A DNA stretch of 64,000 nucleotides, taken from assembly GCA_039621445.1 (NCBI GenBank), contig CP154955.1, forward strand, positions 17,712,691 to 17,776,690. The letters are read 5' to 3'. Positions 25,760-63,734 of the stretch are shown here, piece after piece (within the stretch, counting starts at the first letter, position 1; the number at the start of each line of letters is the position of its first letter). Origin of the DNA: Euglena gracilis (taxonomy: Eukaryota > Euglenida > Euglenophyceae > Euglenales). The notes under the pieces are model-generated. The model was not told the DNA's origin and ran no database searches. It was given only the letters and a program-made list of their open reading frames with translations. Position numbers and translations under genes: made by a program.

Positions 25760-25988
25760 CATGCATGTATGTATGTATGTATGTATGTATGTATGTATGT
25801 ATGTATGTATGTATGTATGTATGTATGTATGTATGTATGTATGTATGTATGTACGTATGTATGTATGTATGTATGCATGCATGCATGCATGCATGTATGT
25901 ATGTATGTATGTATGTATGTATGTATGTATGTATGTATGTATGTATGTATGTATGTATGTATGTATGTATGTATGTATGTATGTTAAT
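25760..25988. repeat. (ATGT)n tetranucleotide microsatellite
   Basis: About 230 bp of ATGT repeat, interrupted once by a (GCAT)n block near 25875-25893. It reads through in all frames and produces the Met-Tyr-Val-Cys pseudo-ORFs on one strand and Ile-His-Thr-Tyr on the other. Confidence 0.97.
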
Positions 25989-26004
25989 GAATATTGATTA
26001 TTTT

Positions 26005-26082
26005 CTACAAAAAAGCCCTGGCCGGCGGCTTGAAGAAGCTGGCCTGCGCCTTCAACTTGCGCTGCGAGACAAACTCGGCCAT
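26005..26082 (-). CDS. Candidate terminal or initial exon, [20 protein letters not shown]
   Basis: A short GC-rich frame with credible composition begins with ATG and ends at TAG. It lies between the ATGT and GT microsatellites. It could be the last coding exon of the glycosyltransferase-type exons to the right, or the first exon of the FHA gene to the left (a GT donor follows the Phe codons). Neither reading is proved. Confidence 0.3.
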   Translation of the reverse strand: MAEFVSQRKLKAQASFFKPPARAFL

Positions 26083-26229
26083 CCCGGTAGCAGGGCAGGG
26101 CCGCCGCGCGGCGGAGGGCACAAGAAAAAGGTTCCCCGGGTGTGGGGGGGCAGCTGGGGGTGGAAGGCAGGAGGAGAGCAGATACGTGGAGGGTGGGAAA
26201 GCTGTCAATGTGGAAAAAAGGAAATTTCT

Positions 26230-26935
<706 letters not shown>

Positions 26936-27376
26936 CACTCCCAATCCTGTGGTAAAACGGGTTTACACTTGCTCGAAAGAAAGTTCGAGCTCGAAAGAAA
27001 GAAAGAAAGAAAGTTTCTTTAACCCCAGTAGAAGCAGAAGCTGCCACAAGCGCAGGGCCCAGCGGTACTGATTGGCCAGCACAGAGCGTTGTGTGTTTAT
27101 GCTACTCAAGTGTCAAACGGCGCACCTGCCATTGGGATAGCCCGGGATTCCTCTGCACGGGGTAAAAAGGTGGCAGATTTGTTCCTCCCGCATAACCCAG
27201 AGCCGCAACGTTCGTTGATGACAGCTCCCTTTTGCCTCGCTTGGCCCAGCACACGCATCAGGAACCACCCAGAGGCAAGGCAGCGATGGGCGGCTGTGGG
27301 TGGACAAGCAGGGAGGGGCAGCGGAGGGGCGGGGTCAGGCTGTTAGGTGCCGGTGGGCAGCATGACGTGCGTGAGG

Positions 27377-28847
27377 CAGAGGTGGGGCTTCTTGCAGTGG
27401 AAGGGCGGGGCGGTCAGCTTAGGGAGGTACTTCTTCAGGCGGGGGTTGGGGGCCATAGCCTCACTTCGGGACACGGGGGGGGGGCATTTCCCTGGGCCCA
27501 AACCCGCCCACCTACGGCAGAACCCCCCCTGGGGGAGGAGACACATCGTTAAGCTATGGTTGGGGTGCACTCGCGCCACCTGGTACCCGCAGCCATGGCT
27601 GACGTACTTCGTGGCCTTGCAGTCCTGAGCGGCGCGGAACAGGGTTTGGCAGGAATCCACCAGAGGAGGGATGGGGTGATGCGGACCCCAGATGCACTCC
27701 GGTAAAAGCACACTTGACACAAAAGCACGCCAGCCAACGGACACTGTACGGGGATTGGGGTCTGACACACCAAAGCATTGTGCGGGAGGGGGACGGCAAG
27801 CTGGGAATTCGGTGTGATCGCTCGCAGAGGGGGGGAGGGGGCACATGCCTTCCGGGCCTGCCGCATCTTGAATGTGTTGAAGCGCTGGTCCCCGCGCACC
27901 ACCAGCAGCCCCTCCTGCCGGCCAGGAAGGGGCAGCGAACGCAAAGGGGGGGGGCAGCTGGAGGGCCCCGTTAGAGTGCCAGCACGTGGTCACCTCCGCC
28001 AACCCAGGGAGGTCCGTGCAAGTCATTCCTGGCCTCCCTGTGTGCACTGTGGCTGTTTGGTTGGTGCCTTTTTTGTCCCTTTTTCTGGCCTGGCCTTGTT
28101 TTTCGCCTCTGGCCCTTTTTTTTTCTGTGCACGTGGAGGTGGCCGGAGCCTGGCGGGACTTACCTTGTTCATCCCTGGCCCTCCCCAGCATGGTACGTGC
28201 AGGCCTCTTTTTAATCCTGCGTAGGAGGACCTCCCACCCACGCAGGGTGGCCCAGAGTGGGACTCCCCAAAAATTGGAGCGTTTGAAAATGCTTTCCAAC
28301 AAAAATTGCTTCGTACCGGAACCCATAACCAGGCCCCAGGCGCACGCCGAGGGGGGTCCGGCCCCAGATCCCGCCACTTGTCTGACTTACAAGAAGTCTG
28401 GTTCCGTGTGGCCCGTAGAGACTGCCAGTCAGAGCACAGCTGAAACAGAGGTCGTGGGTGGGTATCGGGAGGGAGGGGGGCGATCGTCACAGAGCAGACC
28501 TTCTCTTTGAACGCGATGATACGGCGGTTGTAGTCCGCCAACGGGTTCATGAACAGCTCGTAGTTCTTGCCCGTGATTTGAAGGCGGCACGGCCCATGGC
28601 ATTCAGCAAACGGGGGAGGGCACTCCTAACGAACTTGGAGGCAGCGGATGCCATGCTCATGTTGACCTCCGTGCAGACAGTGCACGGGTGCTCCGCAGCG
28701 TGAACTTGATTTCCGCCGGGCACAAATGGTTTGCAACCTTCTGGGTGTTAAACCTTGGGACGGCTTCGCCCACCTCGTTAACCTACTTAACTCCCTACCC
28801 CCCCTTGGTAGCTTTCCAGTGAAAATCCACTCCGCCGATCCCTCCCT

Positions 28848-28885
<38 letters not shown>

Positions 28886-29970
28886 GCGGTGGGGAGCGCC
28901 GCGCCGGGGGGCTCTCCGCGCTGGTGGCGGCGGCGGTGATGTGCTTGTAGTTGTGGTTCTGGTGCAGCGCGCGCATGACCTCCGTGGCGCTGATGACAGG
29001 CGTGCCGGTCAGCGCCGCCTTGGAGACCAGCCAGTTGTCGTACGCCTGCCGCCGAGGCGCGGTGGTAGGTGTGTGACGTGGTGGGACTTGCCTGGCGAGC
29101 AAACCTTACTCTCGGGACCCCGGAGGCAGGCTTCTTTATAAGACCCCCAGGGGGGAGGGGGTCCCCAACCGCCCAGGATGGCATGGGACCCCCCTCCCGA
29201 GGCGGTAGGGGGGCTGGCCCACCTACCCCCTCCCGGGATCTTATAAATTTAAAAAACAGGCCTGTAGGGGAGAGTGGGGGTCGAACTGGCTGGGGTTTCT
29301 GTCGCCTTCGCCGATTTCTCTCCAGGAACCCTAACCTGTTTTGGAACGGAAAAAATCACCACATGGAAAAAGAGCCTTCTGTTGGCAAGGGCAAACATCA
29401 TGAGATTTTCTCCCCTTTGGCAGAAGGAACCTGCATGGTCAATTAAAGACGACCTGCTGCCATTTGTTGATTGTGAATTCAATTGCCTTTGCCACCTCTG
29501 TGGCTGTGACAAGCAATGCCTAACACTGCATACTACGCATTCTTCACGCCACCAAGGCATCATCCGGACAGGCAAGCCTGATGCCCCGATTTTTGTGCAT
29601 AACAAACACACCACACTTGAGACGCACATAAGCTCTCTCACACACCCACACCCACAGCCGCTCACACGCGCACGCATGCATATGCACACGCATTCATGCA
29701 CGTGTGTAGGCATGCACGCACGCACTCACACAGGCGCACACCCAGCATCCATCACGCAAGCGCGCGCACAGGCGCGCACCTAGCACCCATCACCCATGCA
29801 CGGAAATGGGCACACATACACACCGGTCGCCCGACAGCAAACTCCAGTAACCGGACTTTACTCCAAGTCAGCCGCGTGAATCCGAAGTAGTCCACCGCCC
29901 GCGAGGAGTCCCGGACCCAGGAGCAGGATTTGGGGGCGTCCGGCTTGTCGCACTTGCCGAAAGAATCACC
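27377..29970 (-). CDS. Glycosyltransferase-like C-terminal exons (DYF / YDNWLV / ALHQNH half)
   Basis: In coding order: ~29855-29970 ('CSWVRDSSRAVDYFGFTRLT'), ~28880-29045 ('AYDNWLVSKAALTGTPVISA', then 'TEVMRALHQNHNYKHI'), 28500-28625 ('ECPPPFAECHGPC', 'GKNYELFMNPLADYNRRIIA'), 27845-27914 ('EGLLVVRGDQRFNTFKMRQA'), 27580-27624 ('DCKATKYVSHGCGYQ'), ~27377-27460 ('NPRLKKYLPKLTAPPFHCKK'). The DYFxF, DNWL, ISATEV and LHQNHxYxH motifs are those of the second half of a GT-A-like sugar-nucleotide transferase family common in algae and oomycetes. No first half lies within 3.7 kb upstream. The missing half is at 46.2-48.7 kb, so these are probably the 3' exons of that gene. The last three exons are Cys/His-containing and unrecognised; the join 27914 to 27624 is not phase-proved. 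Confidence 0.6.
28843..28883. repeat. Long poly-G run
   Basis: About 35 consecutive G residues follow CCTCCCTGG. This is the longest homopolymer in the window and sits just 3' (sense strand) of the HQNH exon. It may be a polymerase or assembly trouble spot. Confidence 0.9.
29131..29255. mobile_element. Small MITE-like element with TTTATAAGA inverted ends
   Basis: The left end is TTTATAAGACCCCCAGGGGG; the right end reads inverted as TTTATAAGATCCCGGGAGGG. The arms enclose about 80 bp rich in G and C runs. Copies of one end are seen at about 1681 (TTTATAAGACCTGGGGGGAG) and more loosely at about 1268. Confidence 0.5.
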
Positions 29971-30114
29971 TGGGGGAGTCTCTCTGTGTGCTGTATGCTA
30001 TGTGTGCTGTATGGAACAAAAAAAAACTGTGCCAACTATACGGAATGACAACTGCACACACCACCTGCAAACTCAAGACCATACCACAAATGGGTAGCAG
30101 AAATCCCCAAGCTC

Positions 30115-30310
30115 GAATGCAGAACAGGGGTTTTTTCAAGACAGGGGGGGTCCCAGGGGACCCACTCAATTTTCCCGAAAATGGCCAAAAATCACGAAAA
30201 ATGCCAAAAATAGCAGCTTTTTCAGAAGGCGCCGAAAAGTATATCCCAATGGGGGACCCGGGGGGGTGGGGGGCTCGGCCGGACCCACCCTAACCCCCCC
30301 CATATAAACC
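30115..30310. repeat. Dispersed repeat matching about 1270-1500
   Basis: Both copies run CAAGAC/AAGACC, G-run, 'AAAATCxCGAAAAxTGC', AAAATAGCA, then GGCGCCGAAAAGTATATCCC and GGGCTCGGCCGGACCCACCC. The 1.4-kb copy also keeps the full GGCGCCTTCGGCGCC hairpin. The two copies are in the same orientation. Confidence 0.6.
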
Positions 30311-30429
30311 GACCCGTCGGTTTAGGACTTTTGGGTTGGCAGATATCCTGGAGGGGGTCGGTTAGACGGGGGTCGGTTTCAGGGGGAGCACGCGGCTGGC
30401 CGACGGCGTGATGGAAGCGGGTTGACGTT

Positions 30430-30760
30430 TGCAAGGCAATTTCAATTGGCAAATGCCCAATTTGGTCGACCAATTCCTAACTTTGAGTGACAAATGCCTA
30501 ATTTGGATGCAAATTCTTAATTTTCGGGGGCAAATGCTGAATTTTGGGTGTAATATCCAATTTTTGGTGGCAGACTGCCTAATTTTGTAAACTTCAAATT
30601 TTCGATGGCAAATACCTAATTTTGCAATTTTTGGGTTCAAACACCAAATTTTCGGAGGAAAATGCCCAATTTGAAGTGCAAACTCCAAAATTTGGAAGCA
30701 AATGCCTAATTTTGGGTGTAAAATCCTAATTTTGGGTCATCAATACCAACTATTCAATTA
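30430..30760. repeat. Degenerate tandem repeat, unit near GGCAAATGCCTAATTTTGGG
   Basis: Roughly a dozen units of 20-30 bp with the shared core AAATGCCTAATTTTGG. Related sequence occurs at about 57.99-58.20 kb and 63.83-63.96 kb. It is AT-rich and non-coding. Confidence 0.75.
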
Positions 30761-31009
30761 GAATGGACGCTCTTTCCGTTGGCGGCTTCCATTGTGTTGT
30801 GCATGTTTGTCATCCAACTTTCCATGGGTTGGTTTATTTATTTTTTTGGTTGAAATTCTGCAATGGGTGGGTTTGGAAGGGTAGGTCGGTTTAGAAGGGG
30901 GGTCGGTTTAAATGGGGGGGGGTTATCCCCCCCGCGGTCCAAGACTAAAAAAAAAAAACCCCTGATGCAGACCCTGAAGCGGACATTCATTTAGTGTGGT
31001 TCATAAAAG

Positions 31010-31612
31010 GCGTGTGAACCACTGTTTTTTGTGTCCACAGATGAACCACAAAATTTATCTTGGTGTCCACAAGTGAGCCACAATTTTCCTTTTGGTGACA
31101 AATGAACCATAAAAATTTTTGGTGTCCACAAAAAAAGTTTTCATATAAAGCAAACTTGATTGAGAATCATAAAAAAAATTGAGCACTTAACATCTAAAAG
31201 TGGATTGATCTTGAGCCACTTTAAACCCCAAAGCGGCCACTCTGGGAGGGCAGATACTTTGTGTGAGGGGGGGGGGCAAAGTTTGGCCTTTGACGCCTTT
31301 GGAGCCCAAGTAAAATAACCAATTTGAGGGGTTAAACCAAAATTTGCGAAAAAGGTTGGCCACTTTGTGGGGGGGGGGGGCAGTTTGAGGCTGGGGTGAG
31401 AGTAATTCGATCAAAACTTGCGCAAAATGTGCCAAATGCTGTTTCTTCAATGCAGAAACTGATTTAGTGTGGTGCACCAAGGTTGTTGTCATTTTGCGGT
31501 TCACTGTGGACACCAGTATAATATTTGTGGTTCACCTGTGGAAACCAAAAGTTTTTTTCTGGTTAATTTGTGGACACCAATTTTTTCGTGGTTAACATGT
31601 TTTGTATCATTA
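31010..31612. repeat. Inverted pair of GTGTCCACAA/GAACCACAA repeat arrays
   Basis: The left array (31010-31135) repeats GGTGTCCACAAATGAACCAC. The right array (31495-31600) is the inverse, GTGGTTCACCTGTGGACACC. About 350 bp of unrelated sequence with G-runs lies between. TTTAGTGTGGTTCA and TTTAGTGTGGTGCA occur at about 30988 and 31455. Confidence 0.65.
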
Positions 31613-33720
31613 TCCCTTTTCTCAGCAGGTAGAAACAATCCAGGGGGAAAATATGACTGTATGATCAAACCGTTGACCAAACGGGAAGATGGTTTCTCAG
31701 AGAGACCCCAGGCCATATACCACTCTGGGTTGGAGAAATTGATGTACTCCCGGATCCACATCCGGTACCTGTGACAAGTGCATGTGGTGTATGAGATGGA
31801 TTCCATGCATGCATGCATGGAGTGTGTGTTAAATGGGTTGTGTTGTTTTGTGCTATCTGTTGTGTATGCCTCTGAGAGCCGTATGCTTTGTGTTGTTGAA
31901 AATTATGTATGTTGAAAATCTGTGTTTGCAATGTTTTGTGCCGCCTTTGCTTGCATTGTTTTTTGCCATCTTTGCTTTCTGTGGCAGGAAAGCATCGCCC
32001 GAGCCATATGAAATCTCGAAAAAATAAAAGTTACTTCCATGGGATGACGCGTCGTTGCAATGACTGATGGGAAAAGCTCCAAAAGGAAATGCCGGAAAAA
32101 GACACCACCTGGTTCCGCAAAGGCAGGAAAGGTATAGAACAGTGATGATGGAAATGCAGAGTAATTATGTTCCTCCCTGGTGAGCTCATGGCGCACTTGC
32201 CCCCCCCCCAACAGGAAACTGTAAGGCCCCCCAGTGCCGGGGACTGTCACGGCTGCAATGCTTTTGCCTGCGGATGTCACATTCGGGATAAATGTCGGGG
32301 TGCCGTCCAGCACATGCAGGAAAAGAACCAATCAGACCCTGCTGCGTTCTTATTTTTCTTTTCATTTTGAGCTGCTGCCTGAGGACCCTATCGTCCTGGG
32401 GAAACTGTCTCCGGGGATAGGTCAAACGAGCACCGGTGCTTTATTACCGCACCACTGCTTTGTTGCACAGAACAATACTGCCAAATTTCAAAATATCTCA
32501 AAAATACAACGCCCCTGGTTTGGCTTTCGTTTGTCCTCCACGCCGGCAGGCAGCGGAATGGAAGGGAGATAAGCCCAACATTTTTCTGTTAAAAAAAAGG
32601 GCTCTGCTGGAATTTCACGTAGCTTGGTGAAATTAGCTACGTGAGTTAGTAGTAATTAGCTACACATTAGTAATGACTTATTACTGATTTCTGGCATCGC
32701 TAGAAAATTGTAAATCTGTTCAAAACTCAAAAAAATCTGTTTCTGAATATTTTGATTTTCAACCTGCACCGACGTTGGTTCGTGCCTGAATCGCTCTTGG
32801 CAAATAGATGCCTTAAAAATATTTAAAATTTTCAAAATGCCTGTAAAAACCTTAATAAACCTTAAAAAGTGCCTTAAAAAACTTTCAAAAAATTTCCGCC
32901 TGGGAAAATAAGTCCTATCCCGAACCTTAGGCCCCAGCTACACGCGATAGAATGAGATCTCCAGGTCAGCAACGATGCAGCAAGGAAGCGTTGACAGAAA
33001 CTCGGAGTTGGCCAAAAGAATGTCACAGTTGGCAGCTCCAAAAAAAGTTTGCAGCATAGTTGGGGGTTTTAGGGGCATATGCCGCTTGGCGCTTCACCAG
33101 CCAGTCAGTTTCAGAAAATCCCACGAGATTAGCACGGCGTGTGACTGTGTGTGAAGGGGAGGTCGCCGGGAGGAACTGTGGTGAGTTGCTCCAGAATGCA
33201 GCCGGCGAGGGGAGGGAGGAATGTGGGGTAGCTGTGTGCACTCACAACGCTGGCTGAGGGAGAGCTGCCGCCCTCAACGCACACATCGGGCCATGTTTGC
33301 CCCGGGCATCAGAGCCGGGCCGGGCCGGGCAGCGTGAAACGCGGCGGTGGCGGTCGGAGGGGGGCACCGCCCTCAAATGTCCTGCTCGCTGGCGGGGACC
33401 GGTGGGGACCCCAAAGCAATGATGGAGGGTTAGGCTCGGCGCTGAGCTTGACAGAATCGGATTGGAGATTGGATTGCGCCGTGAGGTTGGATCCGTGGGA
33501 TTGCGCCACTGTTTTGTTTTCTACTTACAGCCTCCGAAAACTGTCGCATTGGCACCAGAAAACACACATTGGTGCTAGAAATGTGGCACACAACTTCGGG
33601 TTTCATATCCTGCAGTCTGTGAAATCGCTTGGTCGCTGCCACCCTGGTTCGGAGATACCCCAACAACAAACACCGGCACCGACACCGGGGTGACCCCCCC
33701 CCCCCCGCCGGTCCACGGGA
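31613..33720. other. AT-rich gene-free stretch
   Basis: This lies between the glycosyltransferase-type exons and the 3' end of the TMEM181-like gene. I see no exon with good composition. At 32620-32690 there is a small GTAGCTTGGTGAAATTAGCT / TAGCTACGTGAG repeat. It probably contains the 3' UTR of the TMEM181-like gene. Confidence 0.45.
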
Positions 33721-33724
33721 GTCG

Positions 33725-44707
<10,983 letters not shown>

Positions 44708-44719
44708 GGCACGGCTGTC

Positions 44720-46042
44720 TTCAAAAGGTTTTGGCGAAGTGTGGCTGAGTCGACCGTTCACACCAGACAAGGTCGTCATTGATCTGAGGGACAAATGGGG
44801 GTGGCTAACACAGCAGGCAGACAGACAGAACAGCCAGCCAACCACACAGCCAACCAGACAGACAGACAAGCCGGGGCCCAACCACTTTCGTATGCCAAAA
44901 GGGGCGCACATTCGGCTCATCGCAACAGTTGGGGAATTCGAAAGACCCCAATCAGGCCACGCCCTGGCAAGGAGCCACGACAAGAGCAGCTTCCCCTTCG
45001 ACAGCTCCTCAATGTGGAACTTGCGGGCGGGCGGCATCGGTCCCCGCGCGGCGTGAGGGGCGCGGCGCCAAAACCCGGCGGGGATGGGAAGGGCAGGGGG
45101 GACTGCGAGGGTGAGGCAGGGTCGGCTTCTTCAGGTCAACAGCCACCAGAAAAAAACATGCGACCGGGAAAAGCAAGCCACAGCCCGCACCTCGAGCGGT
45201 GTCGCCGACACGGCACAGTGGCCCGTCAGAGCATAGCGTGGCAGAGCTTGTGTGGACCTGAACATGGATCTTGCTGGCTTTCACTTGCAAGCGCATTCAA
45301 AAGAAAAATAGACAGATTGTGTCATCAGGAAACAGAGCTGACCTCCCCCCGTTGACAAGGGTGCCCCTCCATCATTGTTCTGCCGCCTCGGGCGATGGTG
45401 ATGCCCTGCAGTTTGCACCCTAACCACCAAGTTTTTCCAGGGCTTCCCACAGATTCATGCTGATGTCCCTTGCTTTCCATTTGTGGTTGTTTTTGATTCT
45501 CCTTGCTACCAAAGAAAGTGTACGGTTTTTTATTCATCTCTCACAAAAATACAGTTCACACCTGTAATAATGGATTTGTCCAATCAGAAATTCAGAGAAT
45601 TTTTCGGAAAAAGGATTGCAGAACTTACCAAGAGACAAGATCAAATGCTTGCGCCATTTCTGAATTTATTGCCAGCAATTTTGGGCCACTTTGGTCAGAT
45701 GCCAAGAACTTCCTACAAATTTTCCATTTTCAGCTATTTCCGACCAGTTATTGGCCATTTGGGCCAACATGGGATCAACATCTGTTTCAACCTTGTTCCT
45801 ACAAACAAATGAGCAAACGAACGAACAAACGAACGAACAAACGAGCGAATGAATGAAGCAAATGAACGAATGAGAATAAATTAAAAATGAAACACAGATG
45901 ATATTTCTGTCCATTGATGAATGTGTTCTTTTGAAAAACTTCTCAAAGGAAAACAAACTCGGAAATAAGGGAGGCGACCACTCACCTCTTTGCCCTCCAT
46001 TCCGCCCCACCCCACTGCCATTCTTCACTGCCCTCATCATCG

Positions 46043-46085
<43 letters not shown>

Positions 46086-46213
46086 GGTTGAGTATGGTCA
46101 TTTGTGCTTGATTTTGGGGATTCGTGATGGTTCGCCTTCATTTCAGGCATGAATTCTTGGGAATCCCTGAGTTTTCTCATTCTTTCTTCTTGTTCGCCCA
46201 GCGCACAACACAC
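44720..46213. other. Interval between glycosyltransferase exon and TMEM181-like start
   Basis: A GC-rich frame at about 44945-45040 minus reads 'RKFHIEELSKGKLLLSWLLA' and might be an additional exon, but no acceptor with a pyrimidine tract precedes it. The AAACGAACG repeat (45805-45855) and an (ATC)n microsatellite (about 46032-46085) are also here. The TMEM181-like promoter should lie at 44710-45000; no motif is evident. Confidence 0.35.
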
Positions 46214-56240
<10,027 letters not shown>

Positions 56241-57241
56241 CCCCGGCCCCGCGCCGGCATCAAGGCCCCATCTGTGGGGGGGGGGGGTGGAGGAGGCGGA
56301 GGGGAACGAGGGCATCCCTGGCGGGTGGGTGCCTGCCCCCGCGCAACGCCCGGTCCCTCCAAGGCGGAGAAGGGGCTTGGCTTCCATAAGAACTTTCCCC
56401 AAAGCGCTCTGCAGCATCCACCTACCCCCCCCCAAAGGCATTTGAGCATCCTGAGTGCGATTTGGGGTCATCCTCCCGCGTTCATTTCCACATGTTTGGC
56501 TTGGTTTGGGAGTTTGGGAGGTAATAAAAGAGGTCTCACAGTGGGGAGATGAATGGTCCTGGGGTGGCCATTGTTGGGGGTGGCTCCATGAGTTGGTGTG
56601 ATTACAGTAGGTGGGAGGCAGGCTGCCCAGGGTGGCAACTAAGGGCTGCTGGCTGGAGCCCCCACCCCTTGCTGCAGCCAATAATGTACCATCTCCCCAA
56701 AAATGAGCCGCTTCCAACATAAAAGTCCCCAAAGTTGTTGTTGGAGACACGGCATTATTTTCTGCACAATTCTGAACCCCCCCCCCCCCATGGATTGGAA
56801 ACCCCGCTCACATCAGCCCCCCCCTTCCCAGTCATTCCCCAGCCTCTGAGCCCACCCTGACTTGCCCTTGGATGATGCAGGGTGGAAACTGGACCTTCCG
56901 GTCCCGATTCAGCCTGAGTGGCCTGGGATTGGATCAGGTTGATCAGCATCGTGCTGACCGCATTTGTGCTTTTGCGCCACCTCTTCCATCTGAAATAGCC
57001 CCTGTATAGCGAAAAAATTAAGGTATGCATATGCACAGATGCATACGTGTGCACATGCACATACACAAGCTCATCAAGCTGGGGGCTTTGAATTTGTGCT
57101 AGGCAGGTCAGGTCAGCAGGAAATCAAAGCTGACTTTCTGATCCACTGAGGTGCACGCTTTTCAGTAAGCTTTTTGCAAATGTATCCAAAGATTAACCAT
57201 ATAGATCAACCATGGAGGTCCCACAGCTATTATAAAACGGT

Positions 57242-57565
57242 TTAGAAATTGCATTTTGTCTCGGTGTGCCTTTGCCAAGTCTTCTTCAATCTTACCGCCA
57301 ATTTGGGATCCATTGGCAGCGACTGGAACCGCGCGTGTCTCAAGGGTCCCTCCTCAACCCCCAATCCCACCATGGAGGTCTGAAGGACCCACACCAGGGC
57401 AGGGAAGTGCCCCACACACAGCGGCAAGCAGCGCGGTGACATGTCGACTCGGCGGGGGCCTCCCCCTCGTCCAAGCGGCGGCAAGCCAGGGGGACGAAGC
57501 CCGTGTCCGTCGCCCGCCGGCAAAAGCCAGCCGGCCCTCCCTGGGTCGCTGTACAGAATTGGCCG
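57242..57565 (-). CDS. Unidentified terminal exon(s)
   Basis: A GC-rich stretch right of the glycosyltransferase start. The last coding piece reads 'HARFQSLPMDPKLAVRLKKT', WQRHTETKCNF, stop at 57242. Upstream, two frames are open through about 57390-57560 ('RRVDMSPRCLPLCVGHFPAL' or 'TDTGFVPLACRRLDEGEAPA'), with an acceptor TCTGTACAG near 57553. I cannot choose between them or name a family. It could be a small separate gene or 3' exons of the KH-domain gene. Confidence 0.35.
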   Translation of the reverse strand, partial: RPILYSDPGRAGWLLPAGDGHGLRPPGLPPLGRGGGPRRVDMSPRCLPLCVGHFPALVWVLQTSMVGLGVEEGPLRHARFQSLPMDPKLAVRLKKTWQRHTETKCNF

Positions 57566-57703
57566 CGGCCAGTGCCTTGCGGAATTGCGTGTGCCGCGCT
57601 GGGGAGTGAAGGGTGCAGAGGACGCACGGAGGGGGTCGCGCTTAAACGAAATGGAGGAAGCAGCCCACCTGTACCACTCCCAGAACTTGAGAGATGATCC
57701 AGC

Positions 57704-57851
57704 GACGCAAAAAGTAGGCAACACCGATGTGTCGGAGTTGGGGGGGGGGGATGTAGCTTGGGCAGTCAAAGGTGTCAAAAAAAAGTCAGTATCTGCACAA
57801 GCTACATCCCCCCCCAACTCCGACACATCGGTGTTGCCTACTTTTTGCGTC
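57704..57851. mobile_element. Near-perfect 55-bp hairpin (foldback)
   Basis: The left arm 57704-57760 (GACGCAAAAAGTAGGCAACA, CCGATGTGTCGGAGTTG, G-run, ATGTAGCTTG) and the right arm 57798-57851 are exact inverses except for the length of the G/C run (about 11 versus 8). The loop is 37 nt. The right arm is followed directly by GGTAAGC. Such identity indicates a very recent event. Confidence 0.85.
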
Positions 57852-57989
57852 GGTAAGCATTTGACCACTCAAAACCTCGGAGAGATGACCACAGTGAAAA
57901 GGAACACCAGGAGTGTTTTCAATTGAATTGACACGGTGATTTTTGGTGCCAAAGGGCAACTGTGGCAAAGATGGACAAACCCCACTGCC

Positions 57990-59320
57990 ATCCTCTCCGC
58001 AATGGGGATTCCTAAATTCTTAATTTGGGTTGGCAAACGACCAATTTGGTCGACATAATACTGTAGTAGATTGTGGTTTGCGTTCCTCATTTTCAAAAAA
58101 AAATATTTGTTTGGCTGACCAAAATCTGGGTGGTAAATGCATAATTTTCTTTGCAAAAAAACTCATTTTGGGTGGCTAATTTGGCGGTAATTTGGTGTGC
58201 AAAAGGCTAAGTGGCGTTGAAGTGAGTTCTCACAGGTATCACAGTGAGTTCTCACAGAGACCGTCGGAAACGAGCATAAGTGGTAGTTGAGTTGGACTGG
58301 GGGGGGGGGGGCGAAGGCAGTGAACTCAAAGAGCTTTCAAACTTGGCTTGGTGCATATGGGGGACGCAGAGCGTATTGCACAAGGCGACAACCAAGGGTC
58401 CCCCATGTGCATTCACCCGAGTTGGGCAGCATTTTGGGGCCTGGTATCTTTCAGATGCCAATTTATCTCGCTAATATGGCACAGATTGACGGTCATTAAA
58501 ATGGCCAATATTCATCTCTGACCGGGGGGGGGGTCATTGGACAAGGGGAGACCCAGGAAGGAAAATAATTGGGCAGTTGGGGGAATACACCTTTGGCTTT
58601 TGTTTGGCCATTTTTTGGCTAATTACGTCACTGTCGCCACTTTTGGCCATTTTTGACAATTTCAGCAATTTCTTGGCGACTCTTGTCCATTTTGGGCAAC
58701 TAAAGACAAAAAAATTGGCTGTGCGTCACAATCTTGAACAAAGGTCCAATTGCTTTTTTTATAAAAAAAATGGGTCCTTATATGCCAGTTTTTTTCAGGG
58801 CATTTTCGGGGTTATTGGCCTTTTCCCTGTTATTTTGGCATTTTCAGCCATTTTATTGTGTCGTTCGCAATTTTTGGCCATTACGCGCCTTCTTTACAAA
58901 ACACAACAGCATATAATTCACACAGTATTCCCATGCTTTGGGAACCAACATCGTATCCAAAAAGATCACATCTGAACGGGGGGGGGGTAGTTGTTGGACA
59001 AGCCTCGTCGCTGGGAGGGAGATACCCCAGCCGCAGCTCCCTGCAGCGCCCTTCCCACAATTTCACCTCCCACAGCAGCCCAGCCAGGACCAAATCCTTG
59101 ATTCACACGCGAAGCAAACGACCATCACTTGCCCGACTTTGTGATGGCCGGCACAGGGCAACCCCCCGACGGGGGGAAAGGTCGGGGACGGCCAGCGAAG
59201 GGGCTGGGAATGGCCCTCCGACGGCGGCCGCTGCACCGTCCGCCGCCCCGCCACGGCCCACCGGGGAACCGGCCGGCGGGCCACCCCTCCGACCCCCACC
59301 CCGCGGGGGCGGGAGGGGGA
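57990..59320. other. AT-rich stretch with CTAATTTGG-type repeat and G-run repeats
   Basis: 57990-58200 carries the AATTTGGGTTGGCAAA/CCAATTTGG repeat seen at 30.4-30.8 kb. The duplicated phrase GTGAGTTCTCACAG occurs at 58221 and 58242. CTGACC plus G-run copies of the TCCAATGACCGG family lie at about 58515-58550 and 58970-59000. No exon is recognised. Confidence 0.45.
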
Positions 59321-63727
<4,407 letters not shown>

Positions 63728-63734
63728 CTGGGGG

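Noticed and set aside
28630-28715. Frame with HPCTVCTEVNMSM as a Cys-containing exon
   Set aside because: It overlaps the region just upstream of the better-supported exon 28500-28625 and lacks a donor in phase.
44945-45055. Frame RKFHIEELSKGKLLLSWLLA as an extra glycosyltransferase exon
   Set aside because: No convincing acceptor or phase fit with 46214 or 29970. It is kept only as a note in the interval description.
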